Program-made: the position numbers and the translations under genes
In this document: in pieces, positions 28,121 through 35,468 of the stretch
How positions within the stretch are numbered: position 1 is the stretch's first letter
How the letters are laid out: every line of letters starts with the position of its first letter
NCBI GenBank assembly: GCA_016869975.1
Contig: VGCZ01000031.1
Span: 1 to 59,786, forward strand
DNA length: 59,786 bases
Source: Alphaproteobacteria bacterium
GTDB taxonomy: Bacteria; Pseudomonadota; Alphaproteobacteria; Reyranellales; Reyranellaceae
Reading direction: 5' to 3'
The notes under the pieces: model-generated
What the model was told of the DNA's origin: nothing
Databases searched by the model: none
What the model saw: the letters and a program-made list of their open reading frames with translations, nothing else

Positions 28121-29175
28121 CAGAAGAAGCTCGCCGCTTCCATGCCCGACAAGCGCAGGGCCGGCACCAGGCTGGGGGCTCGTCGCGGCGGCAGGTCGCG
28201 CACCGCGTCGGCGATCGCCTTGATGTGCGCCGGCGTCGTGCCGCAGCAGCCGCCCACGACGTTGATCCAGCCGGCCTCGGCCCATTTGCGGACGAGCTTG
28301 GCGGTGAGCTCGGGCGGCTCGTCATAGGCGCCCATGTCGTTGGGCAGGCCGGCGTTGGGATAGACGCAGACCAGGCTGTCGACGCGACCGTTCATGTCGG
28401 CGACGTAGGGCTGCAATTCGGTGGCGCCGAAGCTGCAGTTCAGGCCCATGGTCAGCGGCCGCACATGGCGGATCGAGTGCCAGAAGGCCTCGACGGTCTG
28501 GCCCGAGAGGTTGCGGCCGGCGAGATCGGTCAAGGTCATCGAGACCATGACCGGCAGCTCCTCGTCGAGCGCTTCGGCGGCCTCGTCGGCGGCCACGAGA
28601 GCGGCCTTGGCGTTGAGCGTGTCGAACACCGTTTCCACGAGGATGAAGTCGACGCCGCCTTCGAGCAGCCCGTCGATCTGCTCGCGATAGATCGCCTTGA
28701 CCTCGTCGAAGCTCACGGCGCGGTAGCCCGGGTCGTTGACGTTGGGCGAGACCGAGAGCGTCTTGTTGGTCGGCCCCAGCGCGCCGACGACGAAGCGCGG
28801 CTTGTCGGGGTCCTTCGCGGTCCAGCGATCGGCGTGCTCGCGCGTGATCTTCGCCGCGGCGATGTTGATCTCGCGCGCCATGGTCTGGATGCCGTAGTCG
28901 CTCAGGCTGATGGCGTTGGCGTTGAAGGTGTTGGTGGCGACGATGTCGGCGCCGGCCGCGAGATAGGCGTCGCAGATCTCGCCGACGATCTCCGGCCGCG
29001 TGACGTTCAAGAGATCGTTGTCGCCCTTCTGGTCGTGATTGAAGGTCCGGCCGCCGCGGAAGCCGTCCTCGTCGAGCTTGTAGCCCTGGATCATCGAGCC
29101 ATACGGCCCGTCCTTCACCAGGATACGCTCCCGCGCGATGCGCAGCAGCAGGTCGGCTTTGTCAGCGCGGGTCAT
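28120..29175 (-). CDS. metH: Methionine synthase, homocysteine-binding subunit (MetH N-terminal part)
   Basis: A 351-residue homocysteine S-methyltransferase module equal to the first domain of MetH. It forms a barrel in which a zinc held by three cysteines activates homocysteine; the ligands are visible as NCSFG and the paired cysteines of GGCCGTTP. The product methionine is made only together with the downstream cobalamin subunit, whose start codon overlaps this stop (TGATG). It lies 109 bases after metF, with a family B repeat between them. The ATG at 29175 has only a weak ribosome binding site. Confidence 0.93.
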
Positions 29176-29192
29176 GCTTCAATATCCCAACT

Positions 29193-29294
29193 GTCGTCCT
29201 GAGCGCAGCGAAGGACCTCGCGGTGATGCGCTCGGATGCGATGAATCGATGTGACCGCCATACCGTCAGGTCCTTCGCTAACGCTCAGGACGAC
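29193..29294. repeat. Family B-like inverted repeat overlapping the end of metF
   Basis: Arms GTCGTCCTGAGCGCAGCGAA (from 29193) and its near-complement ending CGCTCAGGACGAC (to 29294) enclose about 50 bases. It is a diverged family B unit. It supplies the last two serine codons and TGA stop of metF (stop at 29285) and lies inside the met operon. Confidence 0.85.
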
Positions 29295-30214
29295 GGGGTG
29301 CGCGTCGGCCGGACGCCCAGCAGGTGGCAGATGGCGAAGGTCAGGTCGGCGCGGTTGAGCGTGTAGAAATGGAAGGCGGTGACGCCTTCGCTCTCGAGGC
29401 GACGGCAGAGGTCGCCGGCCACCGTCGCGGCGATCATGCGGCGCGTTTCGAGATCCTCGTCGAGGCCCTCGAACATCTCGGCCAGCCACGCCGGCACCTT
29501 GGCGCCGCACAGGCCGGCGATGCGCTTGACCTGGGCGAAATTGCTGACGGGCACGATGCCCGGCACGATCGGCGCGCGGATGCCCATCGCCCAGGCCTGG
29601 TCGCGGAAGCGCAGGAAGTCGTCGGCCTCGAAGAAGAACTGGGTGATGGCGCGATCGGCGCCGGCGTCGATCTTGCGCTTGAGGTTCAGCAGGTCCGAGG
29701 CGGTGTCGGCGGAGTCGGGATGCTTCTCGGGATAGGCCGCGACGCTGATCTGGAAGTCGGCGATCTTCTTCAGGCCGGCGACCAGCTCGGCGGCGTTGGC
29801 GTAGCCGCCCGGATGCGCGGTGTACTTGCCGCCCATGCCCGAGGGCGGATCGCCGCGCAGGGCGACGATGTGGCGGATGCCGGCGTTCCAGTAGTCGCGC
29901 GCGACCTCGTCGATCTCTTCTCTCGTCGCGCCGACGCAGGTGAGATGCGCGGCGGGATCGACGCCGGTCTCGCGCTTGATGCGCACCACGGTCTCGTGCG
30001 TGCGCTGGCGGGTGGAGCCGCCGGCGCCGTAGGTGACCGAGAAGAACGCGGGCTTGAGCGGCGCCAGACGCTCGACGGCGTGCCACAAGGTCTGTTCCAT
30101 CGCCTCGGTCTTGGGCGGGAAGAACTCGAACGACACCGCGAGCTTGCGCGGCGCGCGGGCCGGGAACTCGGCGAGTGGCGTGGCGTGGCTGAGCGGGCCG
30201 GTGTCCGGGCTCAT
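29285..30214 (-). CDS. metF: 5,10-methylenetetrahydrofolate reductase
   Basis: A 309-residue FAD-dependent reductase making 5-methyltetrahydrofolate, the methyl donor for methionine synthase downstream. Family features: SFEFFPPKTE near the N-terminus with the catalytic Glu, YGAGGSTR, HLTCVGATREEI, ALRGDPP, and AITQFFFEADDFLRF. The start overlaps the regulator stop by four bases (ATGA). The extreme C-terminus (TPSS) and stop come from a dispersed repeat. Confidence 0.95.
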   Translation of the reverse strand: MSPDTGPLSHATPLAEFPARAPRKLAVSFEFFPPKTEAMEQTLWHAVERLAPLKPAFFSVTYGAGGSTRQRTHETVVRIKRETGVDPAAHLTCVGATREEIDEVARDYWNAGIRHIVALRGDPPSGMGGKYTAHPGGYANAAELVAGLKKIADFQISVAAYPEKHPDSADTASDLLNLKRKIDAGADRAITQFFFEADDFLRFRDQAWAMGIRAPIVPGIVPVSNFAQVKRIAGLCGAKVPAWLAEMFEGLDEDLETRRMIAATVAGDLCRRLESEGVTAFHFYTLNRADLTFAICHLLGVRPTRTPSS

Positions 30215-31182
30215 CGGGGCGTCTCCTGCAGGGGCGCGCGCGGCGCGTCGGTCACGGGCGCGTCGGTGTCGGCTTTGGACTTGGAGGCACGCCAGATGCT
30301 GACCATCAGGCGCTTGCCGGGCAGGTGCAGCGGCTGGGCGGCGTCGAGGCCGGCGGCGGCGAGCCAGCCGGCGACCTGGTTGTCGGCGAAACCGAGATGC
30401 ACGTGCGCGTGCTCGCGGCGCAGCTCGACCAGGTCGTGCGGCGCGAAGTCGACGATCAGCGCCGTGCCGCCGGGCGCCAGCACGCGCGCGGCCTCGCGCA
30501 GGACGGCGGCGGGGTCCTCGGCGTAGTGCAGCACCTGGTGGATCGACACGACGTCGATCGACATCGAGGCGAAGGGCAGCAGGTACATGTCGGCCTGGCG
30601 GATCTCGACATTGCGCAGGCCGGCGCGGGCCAGGTTGGTGCGGGCCACCGCCAGCATCTCGCGCGACTGGTCGATGCCGGTGGCGCGCTCGGCGTGGCGC
30701 GCCAGCACCTCGAGGATGCGGCCGGTGCCGGTGCCGATGTCGAGCAGCGTGCCGACGTCTTCAGGGAGCAGGCCGACCAGCGCCTTCTCGATCTCGGTGT
30801 CGTCGATGTGCAGCGCGCGCAGCTGGTCCCAGCGCTCGGCGTTGGTGCGGAAATAGGCGATGGCGCGGTTCTCGCGCCGGCGCCTGAGATCCTCCAGGCG
30901 CGCCATGTCGCCCTCGGCGCCCAGCTTGGCGACGATCGCCTCGACGACGGAGGCGAGCTGCGGATGCCTGGCCAGCCGGAAATACGCCCACTGGCCTTCG
31001 CGGAATCTTTCGAGGAGCCCCGCCTCGACCATCAGCTTGAGATGCCGCGACACCCTGGGCTGGCTCTGCCCCAGGATGTCGACGAACTCACTGACCGTGA
31101 GCTGGTCGCGTGCCGCCAAGGCCAGGATCCGCAACCGCGTGTCCTCGGCCGCTGCCCGCAGGAGCAAAAGGAGATCGTCCAT
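30211..31182 (-). CDS. ArsR-family regulator fused to an AdoMet-dependent methyltransferase
   Basis: A 323-residue protein. Residues ~5-90 are an ArsR winged helix (LRILALAARDQLTVSEFVDILGQSQPRVSRHLKLM), without an obvious CVC metal site. Residues ~135-290 are a class I methyltransferase domain with AdoMet motif LLDIGTGTGRIL. It leads the metF-metH operon and overlaps metF by four bases. ArsR-type regulators such as SahR control methionine-cycle genes by sensing S-adenosylhomocysteine; here the fused AdoMet/SAH-binding domain could be the sensor, which is inference. The start at 31182 fits the family; the frame upstream to 31296 crosses the AT-rich promoter. Confidence 0.88.
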   Translation of the reverse strand: MDDLLLLLRAAAEDTRLRILALAARDQLTVSEFVDILGQSQPRVSRHLKLMVEAGLLERFREGQWAYFRLARHPQLASVVEAIVAKLGAEGDMARLEDLRRRRENRAIAYFRTNAERWDQLRALHIDDTEIEKALVGLLPEDVGTLLDIGTGTGRILEVLARHAERATGIDQSREMLAVARTNLARAGLRNVEIRQADMYLLPFASMSIDVVSIHQVLHYAEDPAAVLREAARVLAPGGTALIVDFAPHDLVELRREHAHVHLGFADNQVAGWLAAAGLDAAQPLHLPGKRLMVSIWRASKSKADTDAPVTDAPRAPLQETPR

Positions 31183-31190
31183 AGCGAAAC

Positions 31191-31217
31191 ATAAACATAT
31201 ACTTATATACAGGTCAA
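31191..31217 (-). promoter_or_regulatory. AT-rich operator/promoter of the met operon
   Basis: An unusually AT-rich block lies just upstream of the regulator's ATG (31182). It contains a perfect short palindrome ATATA-CT-TATAT (31197-31208) and, on the minus strand, a -35-like TTGACC (31217-31212). The palindrome sits where a bound ArsR dimer would block transcription, suggesting autoregulation of the regulator-metF-metH operon. Confidence 0.5.
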
Positions 31218-31346
31218 TCGAGAATCGAAAGTGTCTGAAAAAATACCTACATGCCCTCAGGGTAACTTTGCCGTTGTGAACTGAGTGCCCGCGCACGCAT
31301 ACTGCGCCACCTTTCCGGACCCCTCGGGATGGCGCAGCAGGTAGCG

Positions 31347-32138
31347 ATGATCAGGTCTTTTCTGTCCCGTGTCCGGTTTGGCCTCGCCGTTGTACTGCTG
31401 GCCGCCACGACCGGTCTGGGCGCATGTGCCAGCCAGGAGCCGGGCGAGCCGTGGGATCCGCTGGAGGTCCCCAACCGCTTCATGTTCGCGATCAACCGCA
31501 CCATCGACATGTTGATCGTGCGGCCGGTCGCGGTGACCTACAAATTCTGGGTGCCCGAGCCGATCCAGCGCGGCGTCAGCAACGTCGTGCAGAACCTCGG
31601 CGAGCCGGTCACCGCGATCAACGAGGTGGCCCAGGGCGAGCCCTCGCGTGCGGCGCAGACCATCGCCCGCTTCCTGGTCAACACCACTATCGGCATCCTC
31701 GGCATCTTCGACGTCGCCAAGGAACTCGGCATGCCGCCGACCAAGGAGGATTTCGGCCAGACCATCGGCGTGTGGGCCAAGGCCCCGCCCGAGGATGGCG
31801 GACCCTATCTGGTGCTGCCGCTGCTCGGCCCGTCCAACGCGCGCGACGCGGTTGGCCTGCTGGTCGACTACGTCATCGACCCGTTCAGAATTCTGACGTG
31901 GCAGCTCGACGTCGAGTACCTTATGTACGCAAGGACCGGCGTCACGGTGGTTGACGCCCGCTCGCGCACCCTGCAGGCGCTCGACGATATCGAGAAGAAC
32001 TCGCTCGACTACTATTCGGCGCTGCGCAGCGCCTACACGCAGAAGCGCGCGGCCGATATCCGGCAGAAGGGCGCCCCGCAGAGCGCGTCGATCGCGCTGG
32101 TGGCGTCGGGACGGCCGGAACTCGGCTTCGCGCGCTGA
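31347..32138 (+). CDS. mlaA: MlaA/VacJ family outer-membrane lipoprotein
   Basis: A 263-residue lipoprotein of the MlaA family, which extracts mislocalised phospholipids from the outer leaflet of the outer membrane. It has a signal peptide with lipobox LGA-C. The typical sequence follows: DPLEVPNRFMFAINRTID near the N-terminus, then GEPVTAINEVAQG and GPYLVLPLLGPSNARDAVG. I use ATG 31347, preceded by AGG at a reasonable distance, rather than 31329. The next gene encodes MlaC, so these two Mla parts are paired; the MlaFEDB transporter is not in the window. Confidence 0.93.
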   Translation: MIRSFLSRVRFGLAVVLLAATTGLGACASQEPGEPWDPLEVPNRFMFAINRTIDMLIVRPVAVTYKFWVPEPIQRGVSNVVQNLGEPVTAINEVAQGEPSRAAQTIARFLVNTTIGILGIFDVAKELGMPPTKEDFGQTIGVWAKAPPEDGGPYLVLPLLGPSNARDAVGLLVDYVIDPFRILTWQLDVEYLMYARTGVTVVDARSRTLQALDDIEKNSLDYYSALRSAYTQKRAADIRQKGAPQSASIALVASGRPELGFAR

Positions 32139-32161
32139 CGCGTCATCTTATGGAGGCTGAT

Positions 32162-32743
32162 GTGGCGACGTTTCGGCGTTGGGTCGTGACGTGCGTGATG
32201 GCGACGGCGGCGACGCTTCTCGCCGCCGCGGGCGCTGCCGCCCAGGACGCGGCGCAGGTCGTCGAGCGGATGGCGAGCCAGGTTCTCGCGACGGTCAAGA
32301 CCGGTGCATCGGACAGCGAGCGCGAACAGCAGATGACCCAGCTGTTCCGCGCCAATTTCGACATCGCCGCCATCGGCCAGATGGTGCTCGGCCGGCACTG
32401 GAACGGCGCCACGCCCGACCAGCGCGACAAGTTCATCGCGGCCTTCGAGAAGGCCGAGATCCGCGCCTATTCCGGCCGCTTCAAGAACTACCAGGGCCAG
32501 ACGCTGAAGATCGGCAGGGTGTCGCCGTCGCCCAACGGCGCCTCCGAGATGGTCGAATCGCAGCTCCTGCAGCCCACCGGCCAGCCGATCCGCATCGTCT
32601 GGGAGATCTCGCGCGGCAAGGTCATCGACATCGCCGTCGAAGGCGTCAGCATGGGCATGACGCGGCGCTCCGATTTCAGCGCCTATGTCCAGCGCAACGG
32701 CCTCGACGCGCTGATCGACGAGCTGCAACGCCGCGGCGGATGA
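32162..32743 (+). CDS. mlaC: MlaC-type periplasmic phospholipid-binding protein
   Basis: A 193-residue MlaC/Ttg2D-family protein that shuttles phospholipids between the MlaA complex and the inner-membrane MlaFEDB transporter. It has a signal peptide ending GAAAQ-DA. The domain is recognisable from QLFRANFDIAAIGQMVLGRHW, YSGRFKNYQGQ and DIAVEGVSMGMTRRSDF. I prefer GTG 32162, because GGAGG sits six bases upstream of it; the in-frame ATG at 32150 overlaps that ribosome binding site. It starts 23 bases after mlaA. Confidence 0.9.
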   Translation: MATFRRWVVTCVMATAATLLAAAGAAAQDAAQVVERMASQVLATVKTGASDSEREQQMTQLFRANFDIAAIGQMVLGRHWNGATPDQRDKFIAAFEKAEIRAYSGRFKNYQGQTLKIGRVSPSPNGASEMVESQLLQPTGQPIRIVWEISRGKVIDIAVEGVSMGMTRRSDFSAYVQRNGLDALIDELQRRGG

Positions 32744-32893
32744 GCCCGTCACGCTCGCGTGAAGCGGATTGCCTGGACGCGCCTTAAAACTCATGTGAGG
32801 ACGTATTGCGCCGGCCCGCGTCGGCGGCGAGAGTTGGCATCATGAACCCGGCCGATCCAGCCGCGGGAGGGCCAGCCGCGAGAGGGTAAGCGC

Positions 32894-33694
32894 ATGGACA
32901 GCAACGTCGTCGCCAAGGTCGCCGCCGTCGATCCGATCTGGACCGAGATCCGCGAAGCGGCCCAGGATCTCGCCCGCGCCGAGCCGGCACTGGCCAGCCT
33001 GCTGCACGCCACGATCCTCAGCCAGCCGCGCTTCGAGAGCGCGCTCAGCTACCACCTCGCGCGCATGCTGGCGACCAACGAGACGCCGGCCATGCTGATC
33101 CGCCAGACACTCGACGAGGCGATCGCCGGCGATCCGGAGATCGGCGTCGCCGCGCGCGCCGACATCGTCGCGGTCTACGAGCGCGACCCCGCGTGTCGTT
33201 CCCGTCTCGACCCGTTCCTGTGGTTCAAGGGCTTCCACGCCCTGCAGACCTACCGCGTCGCCCACTGGCTGCAGGGTCGCGGCCGGCGCGGCATGGCGAT
33301 GTTCCTGCAGAGCCGATCGAGCTCGATCTTCGGCGTCGATATCAACCCTGCCGCACGCATCGGCAAGGGCATCATGATCGACCACGCCACCGGCGTGGTG
33401 ATCGGCGAGACCGCGGTGGTCGAGGACGGCGTGTCAATGCTGCAAGGCGTGACCTTGGGCGGCACCGGCAAGGAGACCGGCGATCGTCATCCCAAGATCC
33501 GCCGCGGCGTGCTGATCGGCGCCGGCGCCAAGGTGCTGGGCAATATCGAGGTCGGCGCGCGTGCCAAGGTCGCCTCGGGCAGCGTCGTGCTGCACCCCGT
33601 GCCGGCCGGCTGCACTGTTGCCGGCGTGCCGGCCAAGGTCGTGGGCTGCGTCGATTGCGAGGAGCCTGCCCTGGAGATGGACCAGCGCATCTGA
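32894..33694 (+). CDS. cysE: Serine O-acetyltransferase
   Basis: A 266-residue enzyme that acetylates serine with acetyl-CoA to give O-acetylserine for cysteine synthesis. The N-terminal helical domain (about 10-140) is followed by a left-handed beta helix with hexapeptide repeats (GVDINPAARIGKGIMIDHATGVVIG...). Active-site features DH in MIDHATG and the later GDRHPKI loop are intact. It is followed by the usual C-terminal tail. ATG 32894 has a GAGAGGG element upstream. Confidence 0.95.
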   Translation: MDSNVVAKVAAVDPIWTEIREAAQDLARAEPALASLLHATILSQPRFESALSYHLARMLATNETPAMLIRQTLDEAIAGDPEIGVAARADIVAVYERDPACRSRLDPFLWFKGFHALQTYRVAHWLQGRGRRGMAMFLQSRSSSIFGVDINPAARIGKGIMIDHATGVVIGETAVVEDGVSMLQGVTLGGTGKETGDRHPKIRRGVLIGAGAKVLGNIEVGARAKVASGSVVLHPVPAGCTVAGVPAKVVGCVDCEEPALEMDQRI

Positions 33695-33798
33695 ATCGCC
33701 TCGTCGTCCAGAACGAAGAAGCGCCGGGCTGATCGCTGGCGCCCACGAGGACGAAGACGGCGAGATTGTGGCATGTGCCCCCGGCACGCTCCCGGGGA

Positions 33799-33827
33799 TT
33801 CACATCGAGGCGCTGTTCGAGTACTCT
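33799..33827 (+). promoter_or_regulatory. Promoter just upstream of the NlpD-like gene
   Basis: TTCACA (33799-33804) and TACTCT (33822-33827) are separated by 17 bases. The predicted start point (about 33834) lies only about four bases before the ATG at 33838, which would explain why no ribosome binding site is visible there. Confidence 0.45.
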
Positions 33828-33837
33828 GCGCGGCCAA

Positions 33838-34755
33838 ATGAACGCGCATCGCTCCCCCTCGCGATCGTCGCCGTTTACCCCCGCCAAGCGGGTCCTCGCG
33901 GTGCTGACCATTCTACTGATGGCGGCCTGCGACACGACCTATAGCGGCCGTGAAGGCGTGATCGAGTATCCCGGTTCGGGCGCCAGCCCCGACGCCGTGG
34001 CGACCTATGTCACGACGCAGGGCGATACCGTCGACAGTGTCGCGACGCGTTTCGGCGTGTCGCGCGAGACGATCATCCAGCGCAACGGGCTGAAGGAACC
34101 CTACAAGCTGCGCGTCGGCACCATCCTGGCGCTGCCCGGCGCGCGGGTCGTCGACACCAGCGCTCCCGCGCGCGGCGCGCCGCCCGCGTCGGCGCCGCCA
34201 TCCTCGTCGGCGCCGCCATCCTCGTCGGGGCCGCCGCCCGCGATCGGCCGCGTCGAGTCCACCGACCTGCCGCCACCCCCTGGCTCGGCGCCAGCGCCGC
34301 CGACATCGGCCGCGCCGCCGGTGCCGGCCGACGGCGCGCCGCGTATGGCGCCGCCGGCGCCGGCCCTGCCGGCCGCGGCGCCGCGCTTCGATTGGCCGGT
34401 GCGCGGCCGCACTCTGGCCGGCTTCGGCCCGCGCGCTGGCGGGCAGCAGAACGACGGCATCGACATCGCCGCGGCCGCCGGCACGCCGGTGAAGGCCGCC
34501 GACGGCGGCACCGTGGTCTACGCCGGCAACGAGGTGCGCGGGCTGGGCAACCTGCTGCTGGTCAGCCACAGCGGCGGCTATATCACCGCCTACGCCCATC
34601 TCGATCAGATGTCGGTGGCCAAGGGCGCGACGGTGAAAAAGGGCCAGTCCATCGGCACCGTCGGCACCTCCGGTGGCGCGGCGGAACCGCAGCTGCATTT
34701 CGAGATCCGCCACCGCAACAAGCCGGTCGACCCGGTCGGGCTGCTGCCGCGCTGA
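33838..34755 (+). CDS. NlpD-like lipoprotein: LysM plus degenerate LytM (M23) domain
   Basis: A 305-residue lipoprotein with lipobox MAA-C near residue 30, a LysM peptidoglycan-binding module (about 55-105), a Pro/Ala/Ser-rich linker with repeated APPSSS, and a C-terminal LytM domain (about 205-305). Zinc ligands are lost as in NlpD: the first His is Asn in QQNDGIDIA, and the HxH motif reads QLHFEI. Such degenerate LytM proteins activate cell-wall amidases during division rather than cut peptidoglycan. That role is inferred. The start at 33838 fits the signal peptide and the adjacent promoter. Confidence 0.85.
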   Translation: MNAHRSPSRSSPFTPAKRVLAVLTILLMAACDTTYSGREGVIEYPGSGASPDAVATYVTTQGDTVDSVATRFGVSRETIIQRNGLKEPYKLRVGTILALPGARVVDTSAPARGAPPASAPPSSSAPPSSSGPPPAIGRVESTDLPPPPGSAPAPPTSAAPPVPADGAPRMAPPAPALPAAAPRFDWPVRGRTLAGFGPRAGGQQNDGIDIAAAAGTPVKAADGGTVVYAGNEVRGLGNLLLVSHSGGYITAYAHLDQMSVAKGATVKKGQSIGTVGTSGGAAEPQLHFEIRHRNKPVDPVGLLPR

Positions 34756-34814
34756 CTCCGGCGCGACTTGTTTGCTAGGGTGCTTTCCGTCTCGTTGAAC
34801 GGAGGGAAAGCATC

Positions 34815-35159
34815 ATGGTCGAACGCATCAACGCCGGCCCGCGCATGAGCCAGGCCGTCGTGCACGGCAACACCGTCTATCTCGCCGGCCTGACCGCCGA
34901 CGACAGCAAGGCCGACGTCAAGGGCCAGACCAAGCAGATCCTCGACAAGATCGACGCGCTGCTCGCCAAGGCCGGCACCGACAAGAGCAAGATCCTGTCG
35001 GCCAATATCTGGCTTACGGATATCTCGACCTGGAGCCAGATGAACGAGGTGTGGGACGCCTGGGTGTCGCCTGGCAACACGCCAGCGCGCGCCACCGTCG
35101 AGGCCAAGCTCGCCGCGCCGGGCCTGAAGGTCGAGATCATGGTGCAGTGCGCGAAGTGA
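34815..35159 (+). CDS. RidA/YjgF family protein
   Basis: A 114-residue RidA-family protein, a small trimeric fold that in RidA itself hydrolyses reactive enamine/imine intermediates. The family core is visible: AVVHGNTVYLAG, QILDKIDALLAKAGTDKSKIL, and ARATVEAKLAAPGLKVEIMV, including the conserved Arg before the ATV. It has GGAGGG upstream and a hairpin terminator downstream. It belongs to a RidA subgroup rather than the archetype, so the substrate is uncertain. Confidence 0.9.
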   Translation: MVERINAGPRMSQAVVHGNTVYLAGLTADDSKADVKGQTKQILDKIDALLAKAGTDKSKILSANIWLTDISTWSQMNEVWDAWVSPGNTPARATVEAKLAAPGLKVEIMVQCAK

Positions 35160-35167
35160 CGAAGACG

Positions 35168-35192
35168 GCAGGGGCGCCTTGTGCGCCCCTGC
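35168..35192 (+). terminator. Strong hairpin after the RidA gene
   Basis: A perfect 10-bp stem GCAGGGGCGC / GCGCCCCTGC with a CTTGT loop starts eight bases after the stop at 35159. There is no T-run, so it may be a weaker or Rho-assisted terminator. Confidence 0.6.
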
Positions 35193-35196
35193 GGCC

Positions 35197-35279
35197 TCGT
35201 CATCCCGAGCGCGGCGAGGGATCTCTCAGGATCGAGTCCGCGCTCGCGGAAGAGGCCCCGCCGCGCTCGGAATGACGAC
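35197..35279. repeat. Dispersed inverted repeat, family B
   Basis: Arms TCGTCATCCCGAGCGCGGCG and the near-complement ending CGCTCGGAATGACGA enclose about 40 bases. It lies in the 309-base gap 35160-35468, the longest gene-free stretch of the window. The remainder of the gap (35280-35468) shows nothing I can identify apart from in-frame sequence upstream of the kinase. Confidence 0.88.
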
Positions 35280-35468
35280 AGGTCGCGGCGTGAGGTCTCC
35301 CGAGCACTTGGTTGGGTGTCCTGGCTGTGACGTGACCGGGACGTCGTGCCTCGTGCTGGCAAGGTCGATGTCGCCGCGACGCCAACGGCGACCCCTGAAG
35401 ACACACACGACACAACTGGCGGCATCCCGCGACACGGCGTAGACGCGGCCATGCGGCATGATGGTGCG

